Shown piece by piece: positions 55,566 through 62,326 of a stretch of 64,000 nt of DNA. The position numbers and the translations under genes were made by a program. Positions within the stretch are counted from its first letter, which is position 1. Each line of letters begins with the position of its first letter. The stretch spans positions 1 through 64,000 of IMG/VR virus record IMGVR_UViG_3300044634_002252; one strand, 5' to 3'. Under the pieces are notes generated by a model. The model had not been told where the DNA came from, searched no databases, and worked only from the letters and a program-made list of their open reading frames with translations. The DNA comes from a virus.

Positions 55566-56222
55566 TTACCAATCTATGTTCGAACTAGCGGTGGATGACG
55601 GTGTGTCAAACCCTAGGTAGAAAGCCTCTTGCTCAGCGTATGGCACCTTGCTCAAAGCAGACTCTAGTGGGTATGGACGGATATCGGCCCATACAAATGG
55701 TTCCTTGTCTGGAGTTGAAGGGATAAGGGTGTAGCTTGTCTCTGTACCCTGACCATTCCTCTTTAGCTTCCAGGTCTGGTTTGAAATGCTTCCAGTCTCA
55801 AGCGCAAACTCACGAATAGTGTTGAATGCAGACTGCTTGCTTACACCCATAGACCAGATAGCAACGTATGGGTCTTCTAGTCCATCGTCAACAAGGACGT
55901 TGCAGTAGAAGCGGAGACGTGCTCTCCATCCAGCCTTTGGATCTTTTCTGTGCATCTCTTCTGCCCAGTCTCGACCTTCGGTGTCCATAGTATCTACAGC
56001 CTTACGTCTGTAATCCTTCGGATTTGTGTGTTCCTTTACAACAAGTGCAAGACCACGCTCTTCAGAATAGCTTGAGCTATCCTCGTCCAGCTCTTCAATG
56101 AAACGAATCTTTACAGACTGTCCATCTGCTAGCTTTAGCCAGCGAACCTTAGCCTTGTTCTCATCATACTTTGGCTTATCAAGTAATGCGTTGATATTCT
56201 TTAGCCCTTTTACTACGCTCAT
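55566..56222 (-). CDS. Putative single-stranded DNA-binding protein
   Basis: This 218-residue protein begins SVVKGLKNINALLDKPKY. It has an OB-like central region (SVKIRFIEELDED and ARLRFYCNVLVDD) and ends SSTASSNIDW, an acidic-aromatic tail typical of SSBs. It sits between dnaE and primase, where phages such as T4-like and actinophages carry gp32-like proteins. An embedded promoter precedes it. Confidence 0.65.
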   Translation of the reverse strand: MSVVKGLKNINALLDKPKYDENKAKVRWLKLADGQSVKIRFIEELDEDSSSYSEERGLALVVKEHTNPKDYRRKAVDTMDTEGRDWAEEMHRKDPKAGWRARLRFYCNVLVDDGLEDPYVAIWSMGVSKQSAFNTIREFALETGSISNQTWKLKRNGQGTETSYTLIPSTPDKEPFVWADIRPYPLESALSKVPYAEQEAFYLGFDTPSSTASSNIDW

Positions 56223-56245
56223 TTTTTCTCCTATATATTAGTTTA

Positions 56246-57190
56246 TTATTTTAGCATTGAAGCGATTGATTTGTCAAATGATTCGTCCAATTGCTTGATT
56301 TCGTCATCTGACATATCGCCTATATCTTTATATTTTTTATTTAGTTGTATTACGATAACACGAGATCCAAGATTTTCTACAATCTTGTCTTTCATGTTAC
56401 CGCCTGCTTCATCATTATCTGCAATAACGCAAATGTTATTGAAGTATTTTTTGAGTAGGTCTATTTGGTAGTTAGAGACATTCGACCCTAGAGTAGCTAC
56501 CGCTGGGAAGCCACACTGATCTAGCCTAATTGCATCAAAAGATGACTCAACTACGTAAACTTTTTTAGATGCCTTGACCCTGTGGAGATTAAATAGCACC
56601 TTTGCTTTTGGAAGTCTTGGGGTGTTTTTAAAGTCTTTGCCCTCAACTGATCTACCCACAAATCCAACTTCCATACCGTCTGGAGAGTGAACTGGAACAG
56701 TTACCATATCTTGTTTTTCAGAATAACCAAGCCAAAACTTTTTTACAGAAGCTTCTGAGATGAGTCTGCCTTCAAAATACCTCATGGCTCTTGGTGACTC
56801 TAGTGCCTGAGAGTTAAGTCTTTTAATAGACACCTGATCGTACTGAACGTATTCTGGAATATCCACTAGCTTCTTGTTGACTCTATCTAAAACAGAAGAG
56901 CTCTCTTCTTTGCTTTTTATAAATCTAACAGCCTCAAAGTATTTTCTACCAGAGAAATGCATGACCAGCTCAATAAAGTCACAAACGTGGTGGCATGAAA
57001 AACAAAAGAACACTCCAGTGACCTTGTCAACTTCTCCTGCTGGAGTTCTGTTGTTGGCGTGAAATGGACAAAAGATAATAAAGTCAGTATCTACTTCTGA
57101 CTGGACCTCTAGGCCCGTTCCTTCAAGAACTCTCTTAATTTGCTCTCTTGTATATAGATTGGTTTTGTTTCGTCTATTCCCAGTATCCAT
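56246..57190 (-). CDS. dnaG: DnaG-type primase
   Basis: This 314-residue protein has the CHC2 zinc motif C41-P-F-H44 and C63-F-S-C66 (FFCFSCHHVCDFI). The TOPRIM catalytic residues are in YVVESSFDAIRL and VIADNDEAG (D-x-D). It is shorter than bacterial DnaG and lacks the C-terminal helicase-binding domain, as is common in phages. It overlaps the upstream gene by 82 bases, and a promoter lies inside that gene. Confidence 0.92.
   Translation of the reverse strand: MDTGNRRNKTNLYTREQIKRVLEGTGLEVQSEVDTDFIIFCPFHANNRTPAGEVDKVTGVFFCFSCHHVCDFIELVMHFSGRKYFEAVRFIKSKEESSSVLDRVNKKLVDIPEYVQYDQVSIKRLNSQALESPRAMRYFEGRLISEASVKKFWLGYSEKQDMVTVPVHSPDGMEVGFVGRSVEGKDFKNTPRLPKAKVLFNLHRVKASKKVYVVESSFDAIRLDQCGFPAVATLGSNVSNYQIDLLKKYFNNICVIADNDEAGGNMKDKIVENLGSRVIVIQLNKKYKDIGDMSDDEIKQLDESFDKSIASMLK
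56248..56277 (-). promoter_or_regulatory. Promoter at the 3' end of the primase gene, for the SSB-like gene
   Basis: TTGACA (56277-56272), 18-base spacer and TAAAAT (56253-56248, preceded by TGC). The leader carries TAGGAG before 56222. Confidence 0.72.
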
Positions 57191-57435
57191 TCGCTTTGTT
57201 TCTTCCCTATATATATTCCGTATAAACTTAGTTTAAATTCAAAAAAATCTTTTAGCTCGTTATAGTATATCGTAAAATCTGGATTGATGTCAAGCCTTGG
57301 TACATACCCAGAAAGCCTCATCTCAGTGACAATCAGCCTTATATACTCGCCTTTGAGTCTAGGAATGGCAGAGTCATCGTGGATATTACCGTCCAAGCTA
57401 AATTTCTTAATTGGCTTGTGGTGTAGATTAAGCAT
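57109..57435 (-). CDS. Hypothetical protein upstream of primase
   Basis: This 108-residue protein starts MLNLHHKPIKKFSLDGN, 6 bases after TATAAT (leaderless). It has LKGEYIRLIVTEMRLSGYVPR, and its last 27 codons overlap the primase gene. It is not recognised. Its frame contains a second consensus promoter (57264-57293). Confidence 0.68.
   Translation of the reverse strand: MLNLHHKPIKKFSLDGNIHDDSAIPRLKGEYIRLIVTEMRLSGYVPRLDINPDFTIYYNELKDFFEFKLSLYGIYIGKKQSEWILGIDETKPIYIQESKLREFLKERA
57264..57293 (-). promoter_or_regulatory. Promoter inside the 57109 gene, for primase
   Basis: TTGACA (57293-57288), 18-base spacer and TATACT (57269-57264). Transcription would start near 57257, giving a leader of about 65 bases with GGGAAGAAA before the primase ATG. 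Confidence 0.65.
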
Positions 57436-57441
57436 GTATTA

Positions 57442-57447
57442 ATTATA
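57442..57447 (-). promoter_or_regulatory. -10 box, leaderless for 57435
   Basis: TATAAT on the minus strand, 6 bases before the ATG at 57435, directly after the helicase stop. Confidence 0.6.
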
Positions 57448-57448
57448 A

Positions 57449-58669
57449 CTACTTATCCTCAAAGTCCTTGTATCTGTACCAGCCCTTATCAAAGTCTACC
57501 TGGACCAAAAAGTCGCCCATAAACCCATTACGATTCTTTCTAAATACACACTCAATAATATCGCTGTTTGTTGCACGGCCCAACGCTAAGACCCAGTCTG
57601 CATCGTAAGCAATCTGTCTAGACCAAGCTGTTTGACCAAGCGTTGGAACAGTGTCAAGCTTTGTTACGTCATCTGGAGTTGCTGAAGAGATTGCCATAAT
57701 TGGGACCTGCTCAGAAATTGCCATAAGCTTTAGCTCTCTAGAAAGATTCTTCATCCTAACAGTTTCATTCTCGGACTTCTGGTTTGGAGACATTAGTTGC
57801 AAATAGTCTACGACAACAAAGTCTGGCTTGTACTGATCTAGCTTTCCTCTAAGTACAGAAGGGTTTACATCTCCACCACTATCATTGGAAATAATATGAA
57901 ACTCTGGCTTGCCTTCAAGATTCTTTTCGTGCCACTTAGCTAAGTCTTCTAGATCTACCTGACCACTCGAAAGCTTTCTATGTGACCAAAGGCCTTCGCC
58001 CATGATTGCATAAACACGATTACGAACTTCGGTTTCGCTCATCTCAAGACTTACGATCATTGGAGACTTACCCTGCTTCCAAGCCTGTACCGCAAAGTAT
58101 AAAGATAGCCAAGACTTACCGATACCAGGATACGCAAGAAACACGCCAAGCTGTCCTGGCATAATTCCAGAAGGAAGGTAGTTGTCAAAACCTGGCAAAC
58201 CAGTTTTGATTCCAAGCATACCCAGCTCTTGCTCTCTTTGAAGCTTCTTATAGTATTCTACAGCGGAAGCCAAATCAGTAGCATCAATATCTCGAATTGC
58301 AGAGGTATTCTTTTTAAGCTCTGAGGTCTTTGTAATAAGTGTCTCAAGGGCGTTAACACTACTACCGCCCTGGATCTCTGTCGCTGCAGAAACTAGAATT
58401 TCTTTTATGCTGCTTTCAAGGTACTCCCCTTGCAGCTCTTCTAGGTGGTGCTTGGTGGCACCCACTCCTTCAACTGGAGAAAAGTCTCTAAACTTGTCGA
58501 CTACTACTGACTTGGGCGGAACTGATCCATTAATCTCAGCATACTTACGAATAAACTCCCAAATATCTGTGTGCGTTCTTAGAAGCTTTTCTACGTCTGC
58601 TTGAAGCAGGACGTGCAGCTGCTTATCCTCCAGGACTGCAGATATTAGTTTATCTTCTACGCTACTCAC
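57449..58669 (-). CDS. dnaB: DnaB-type replicative helicase
   Basis: This 406-residue protein has the RecA-like ATPase with Walker A YPGIGKSW (180-187), IVSLEMSETEVRNR and Walker B FVVVDYLQLM. It also has a C-terminal LGQTAWSRQIAYDADWVLAL sensor region. The N-terminal helical domain is shorter than that of bacterial DnaB. It overlaps the upstream small gene by 8 bases. It unwinds DNA at the fork with phage primase. Confidence 0.93.
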   Translation of the reverse strand: MSSVEDKLISAVLEDKQLHVLLQADVEKLLRTHTDIWEFIRKYAEINGSVPPKSVVVDKFRDFSPVEGVGATKHHLEELQGEYLESSIKEILVSAATEIQGGSSVNALETLITKTSELKKNTSAIRDIDATDLASAVEYYKKLQREQELGMLGIKTGLPGFDNYLPSGIMPGQLGVFLAYPGIGKSWLSLYFAVQAWKQGKSPMIVSLEMSETEVRNRVYAIMGEGLWSHRKLSSGQVDLEDLAKWHEKNLEGKPEFHIISNDSGGDVNPSVLRGKLDQYKPDFVVVDYLQLMSPNQKSENETVRMKNLSRELKLMAISEQVPIMAISSATPDDVTKLDTVPTLGQTAWSRQIAYDADWVLALGRATNSDIIECVFRKNRNGFMGDFLVQVDFDKGWYRYKDFEDK

Positions 58670-58970
58670 TTAGCCACTCTTTCGCTTTCTTTCTTCTTTC
58701 AATTCTTTCAACCGTATCTTCTTCGATACGTGATTTAGATTCAATTAGTTTATCTATATTGCTTGCAAAGTTTTTCCAATTTGGAGTTGGGTGCACATCG
58801 AAGTAATACTCTAGCATTTCATAGCATACATGAATTCCATAAGAATCTATGATTGCATCTGCTGCCCAGGCTTCTGCCCATCTGTTAAGGTTTGGCTTTA
58901 TGTCATATTTGAACTTGTAGTGCTTTTCAAATTTGCTGAGCAAGGCCATTTGGTCTTTACGCTCAGCCAT
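58662..58970 (-). CDS. Small helical protein, possible helicase loader
   Basis: It encodes 102 residues (MAERKDQMALLSKFEKHYKFKYDI), with WAADAIIDSYGIHVCYEMLEYYF and PNWKNFASNID. It is overlapped by the helicase gene start, the usual place for a phage helicase loader (for example gp59-like proteins). The helical, Trp-rich sequence is compatible with that role, but no signature is certain. Confidence 0.5.
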   Translation of the reverse strand: MAERKDQMALLSKFEKHYKFKYDIKPNLNRWAEAWAADAIIDSYGIHVCYEMLEYYFDVHPTPNWKNFASNIDKLIESKSRIEEDTVERIERRKKAKEWLSE

Positions 58971-58971
58971 C

Positions 58972-59181
58972 CTACTTAGCCTCTACCTCAGCTGAAGCTT
59001 CTTTAACCTTGGAGGCAAGCTTGTCTTCAACAAAAGCATAGACACGCTCAAAGGCATCTCCAATGTTTTCGCCATCACGCTTGTTGTCCTGGATCTCTAC
59101 GTCAATTCGCAAAGACTGAAAGTTTCCTAGGTTAAGGGTATAGCCTAAAGCGACCCTTACCTTAGTTTCTTCGTTATTCAT
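58972..59181 (-). CDS. Small hypothetical protein
   Basis: It encodes 69 residues with VRVALGYTLNLGNFQSLRIDVEIQD and a C-terminal helix (VEDKLASKVKEASAEVEAK). The opening strand pair resembles conserved actinophage proteins found beside helicase genes. The promoter embedded in the 59194 gene lies about 70 bases upstream. Function unknown. Confidence 0.7.
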   Translation of the reverse strand: MNNEETKVRVALGYTLNLGNFQSLRIDVEIQDNKRDGENIGDAFERVYAFVEDKLASKVKEASAEVEAK

Positions 59182-59193
59182 ACCCGTTTCTTT

Positions 59194-59724
59194 CTATATA
59201 GATTCTGACCAAATTGGAATGAATCTTCCATCTTCGGTTCTTGTATATGTCAGTATACCATCACCCATCCTTCTTGTCAACTCTTGAGTGGATGGAGTTA
59301 CATCATTTGTAATTAACTTATCTTTCCTAGGTCTTCCCATATGGTAGGATGCAAGTATATCACGAATCTCTCTTATTTGCGACTCTGAGTAGTAGCTTCT
59401 TACTTGCCACCCAGTGCTTCCACCCTTTTGAGATCCAGTTGGATGTGGAATTATACCACGCTTCATTAAATTTGGCAAATACTTTTTGTGACGATTTACA
59501 AGTTCAGCAGTTTGTCCAACAGTGTATGCCCTTTGCCTACTTTTTTTAAAATCTGAGATCAGACAGCTTTCTATTTGATCTTTAGTTATATTATAAACAG
59601 ACATAATTCCATTAGACTTATTTAAATGATGAACTCTTACAAGACTGTCATTTAAAAACCAAACTTTTTTGCTTCCAGGAATAACTGGAGCAGCGTTGTA
59701 GAGACTCATGTCCGTTAGTGGCAT
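59194..59724 (-). CDS. MerR-like helix-turn-helix protein
   Basis: This 176-residue protein has a central HTH (AYTVGQTAELVNRHKKYLPNLMKRGII) and a wing-like RSYYSESQIREIRDI, as in MerR/excisionase DNA-binding domains. The N-terminal half is beta-rich. It sits between the tail genes and the replication operon, so it may regulate the switch between them. A consensus promoter lies in its last codons. Confidence 0.7.
   Translation of the reverse strand: MPLTDMSLYNAAPVIPGSKKVWFLNDSLVRVHHLNKSNGIMSVYNITKDQIESCLISDFKKSRQRAYTVGQTAELVNRHKKYLPNLMKRGIIPHPTGSQKGGSTGWQVRSYYSESQIREIRDILASYHMGRPRKDKLITNDVTPSTQELTRRMGDGILTYTRTEDGRFIPIWSESI
59252..59280 (-). promoter_or_regulatory. Consensus promoter inside the 59194 gene
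   Basis: TTGACA (59280-59275), 17-base spacer and TATACT (59257-59252, preceded by TGG), oriented to transcribe the helicase/primase/polymerase block. Confidence 0.78.
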
Positions 59725-59732
59725 GAGTAATC

Positions 59733-60185
59733 CTAGCTTGGAATTCCTATTGCAAGAATATTAATTCCTATGGAGGCAGTACCGCTTGTTCCGAACCTTG
59801 CAACACCTTCTACCCTAGAGGTAGTCACCAAAGTCAGAACAACAGAAACGTCTCCACCACTTGCAGTACCAGATATGTTGATTGGTGTTGCTGTTACAAT
59901 TGGTGGATACTTAAAATCTGCTGCAGGGAAGTTGTAGGAGAAGCTAGCTGTAGACCCAGCAGTAACCTCTGTATTAGGCGATAGCTCATAATACCCACCA
60001 ACCATCCTACTGTCAGTAATACGCACATCCTGCCTACCAATGTTTGCTGCTGGGGTTTCGATTGAGCTAAACTTGTTGGAAGAGTAGGATGCCTGAGTCG
60101 ATAGCTGATTTACTGCATTTGCAAGCTGATAAATGTATGAAAGATCTAGAGGTTGCCCACGCTCTGGTACTGGAATATTTGCCAT
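59733..60185 (-). CDS. Putative minor tail protein
   Basis: The start MANIPVPERGQPLDLSYIY at 60185 has AGGAG upstream. The 150 residues have a short helical head and a beta-rich domain with IVTATPINISGTASGGDVSVVL and GINILAIGIPS, typical of a phage tail or fibre beta-sandwich domain. It follows other tail genes. The exact role is unknown. Confidence 0.68.
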   Translation of the reverse strand: MANIPVPERGQPLDLSYIYQLANAVNQLSTQASYSSNKFSSIETPAANIGRQDVRITDSRMVGGYYELSPNTEVTAGSTASFSYNFPAADFKYPPIVTATPINISGTASGGDVSVVLTLVTTSRVEGVARFGTSGTASIGINILAIGIPS

Positions 60186-60203
60186 TATTTCTCCTAAACT
60201 AAT

Positions 60204-60212
60204 ATTATACCA
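60204..60212 (-). promoter_or_regulatory. Extended -10 upstream of 60185
   Basis: TGG-TATAAT on the minus strand near the end of the 60205 gene; a short leader with AGGAG follows. Confidence 0.55.
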
Positions 60213-60627
60213 GAGGTATAACTCCTGATTCATAAATTTCTAATGCTTCGCTTCTGGTCTTGGCTATTCCAGATACCTGAATAGCGAACCTAAAGGAATC
60301 TTCTGCATTATTAATAAATGTATATGTATGAACAGATGATGTTCCATGATAAAAGTAGTTTTCATTATCAAACTTGACAAAGATGTCATACTGTGGACGA
60401 CTTTCCTCGTCTCCCCAAACAAGTGTAACCACTCTTCCATTTATAGAGTATTCTGCATCTACGGTTTGTGGTGGCTTAGCGTTTAAGGAAAAAACTGAAG
60501 ACCAGGAGGAAACCCTGTTTTTGTCGTCTGACACTATCCTATATCTTACTAGATATTTGTTTTCTGAGGTAACATCAGTCAAAGAGGATTTTGGGATTAC
60601 TACCTTTTTGATTCCTGCGTCTGCCAC
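60205..60627 (-). CDS. FN3-like minor tail protein
   Basis: This 140-residue protein has NKYLVRYRIVSDDKNRVSSWSSVF and VTLVWGDEESRPQYDIFVKFDN. These are consistent with one or two fibronectin-III-like beta sandwiches (Trp and Tyr at the usual spacing). Such domains decorate tail and baseplate proteins. It overlaps the upstream tail gene by one base. Confidence 0.7.
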   Translation of the reverse strand: MADAGIKKVVIPKSSLTDVTSENKYLVRYRIVSDDKNRVSSWSSVFSLNAKPPQTVDAEYSINGRVVTLVWGDEESRPQYDIFVKFDNENYFYHGTSSVHTYTFINNAEDSFRFAIQVSGIAKTRSEALEIYESGVIPLV

Positions 60628-61802
60628 TACTCTACCCCAATTGCAATTCTAAACTCTATGTAGTTTGAAGTGTTTGAAGCTTTTACAATAGGTAAAGCTC
60701 CGTCCGACTTGACTACCGAATACCCTGTCAATCCATATAAAGGATTGGTTGTTGTCAAATTTTCAAGTTTCATTCCATCTAAAGCAATATAGTAATCCGA
60801 AGACGGCTCATCGTCTTTTGACACCTGGGCATAAATCCTTGCAGTGTTTGCAGTATTCCAGTTAAAACCAGAAGTATAATAAAGATTTTGAATTTCTTTT
60901 GAAACTACAAAATATCTGTTTTCAGAAAAGTCACCAACTTCGGGATCTTCTTCCTGAGTAGTAACAACACCGTTATCTATATTTACTGAAAAGCTTGCAT
61001 ATTGCTGAGGACTTGCTGATGAAAAGAATTTAACCAAAATCTTAACATTGTCTGGAACATTTGCATCTTCTCCATCTTTATTTATTAAAGAAAACGCAAG
61101 CTTAATTTTATCAGTTGGCGCATTTTTGCTAAAGCTAAATGATGTCTCTGCTCTTTCTATGTAGCTACCAGAAGTAATGGAGACGCCTTCCGTTATGCTA
61201 GATGCTAGCTGAGAACTGTCTCCAGCAATCATAATCATATTATTAAAGAATCTGCATCTTTCATTTCTGCCAACTCTTGTGCTATCTGTAAAGATTCTGT
61301 TATCCGCATTAGTATGGAATGTAGGAGTTTCGACCATTGTTCCATTTACAATATATTCTCCAGTAATTACGTTATTTCCAGCCGTATCTAGTGGCGCATA
61401 AACTGATGGAATCTCGTCTGATCCCTGCAGCTTCCAGCCTTCATTCTGATTAAACAAAAAAAAGTTTTTGCTGTCGAATGAGCCTGCAGAGGGGTTTGAT
61501 TGTGCTGGAAAAATTCCAACTTCTGTAATTTCATATCTCTCTTCTGTGGGCAATTCAGCAGTCAGCACTAGCTTTGTTAAATTATTTTCATTAATATATC
61601 CCTTTGAAATAATTGGAACACGAAACATCTCAAAGTCTAATGATTTTTTTTCTGAATATTCTGTTTTTTGAGAATTGGTAAATCCAGACTCTTCGCTATT
61701 CAGAGCCGATGGCCCACAGCCCACAGCAATATAAGAGGCATAAGCTGGTGCTTGTCCGATAAGGTATTTAGCCAATATACCTTTTCCAGTATTTGTAATC
61801 AT
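60627..61802 (-). CDS. Large minor tail/baseplate protein
   Basis: This 391-residue protein begins MITNTGKGILAKYLIGQAPAYASYIAVG, which resembles the N-terminus of structural proteins that assemble on the tail (T4-gp12-like or DUF-type). LTAELPTEERYEITEVGIFPA follows. The rest is beta-rich with a carbohydrate-binding-like middle (NTARIYAQVSKDD). The A-G-I-F-P motif is known from baseplate wedge or fibre-attachment proteins. Exact family not certain. Confidence 0.7.
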   Translation of the reverse strand: MITNTGKGILAKYLIGQAPAYASYIAVGCGPSALNSEESGFTNSQKTEYSEKKSLDFEMFRVPIISKGYINENNLTKLVLTAELPTEERYEITEVGIFPAQSNPSAGSFDSKNFFLFNQNEGWKLQGSDEIPSVYAPLDTAGNNVITGEYIVNGTMVETPTFHTNADNRIFTDSTRVGRNERCRFFNNMIMIAGDSSQLASSITEGVSITSGSYIERAETSFSFSKNAPTDKIKLAFSLINKDGEDANVPDNVKILVKFFSSASPQQYASFSVNIDNGVVTTQEEDPEVGDFSENRYFVVSKEIQNLYYTSGFNWNTANTARIYAQVSKDDEPSSDYYIALDGMKLENLTTTNPLYGLTGYSVVKSDGALPIVKASNTSNYIEFRIAIGVE

Positions 61803-62326
61803 TATGAAGACTCCTCAGAGTATATTGTATCATGTAGCTGGCCTATGTTGGAAATAACTTGCACTTCTACTTGCTCCTCTGGTTTCAGATTAATTAGATC
61901 TATAACCAAATCGCCAGTATTAGGGTCTACATAGACATACTTACAGTTTGGAACCTCAACGTCATCCAGGATATCATAGCCGCTACCGCATTCTGGAGTC
62001 TTGGTATAAATAGAAATTGCAAAATTCTTAAAATAGTCTTTGTCAGTTCTAGATAGCGGAACTATGTTTTCTGATCTATACTGATAGGCCAAGTCTGAAA
62101 GATTTTTTACAAGTTGGTATGTAACGTTTTGACCATTTATAATATCATTTCTAACAACGTTGATTATTTCTTGACCACCAATGTCTTCAAAAATAAGATC
62201 CACCATTACGTCTTCTGTAAGTGTGCTGTCAGAAAAGTTCAGCAGGTCTGGGGTAGCAATTTTTACGGAGCTGCTGGTGTTTGAGGCATAAGCTCTAGTT
62301 TCTGTTGATAATGGTCTAGAATCCAT
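61802..62326 (-). CDS. Putative minor tail protein
   Basis: It encodes 174 residues (MDSRPLSTETRAYASNTSS), acidic, with LLNFSDSTLTEDVMVDLIFED and KYVYVDPNTGDLVIDLINL. It is embedded with 1-base overlaps between two tail genes, which is the main evidence for a tail role. No domain is recognised. Confidence 0.6.
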   Translation of the reverse strand: MDSRPLSTETRAYASNTSSSVKIATPDLLNFSDSTLTEDVMVDLIFEDIGGQEIINVVRNDIINGQNVTYQLVKNLSDLAYQYRSENIVPLSRTDKDYFKNFAISIYTKTPECGSGYDILDDVEVPNCKYVYVDPNTGDLVIDLINLKPEEQVEVQVISNIGQLHDTIYSEESS

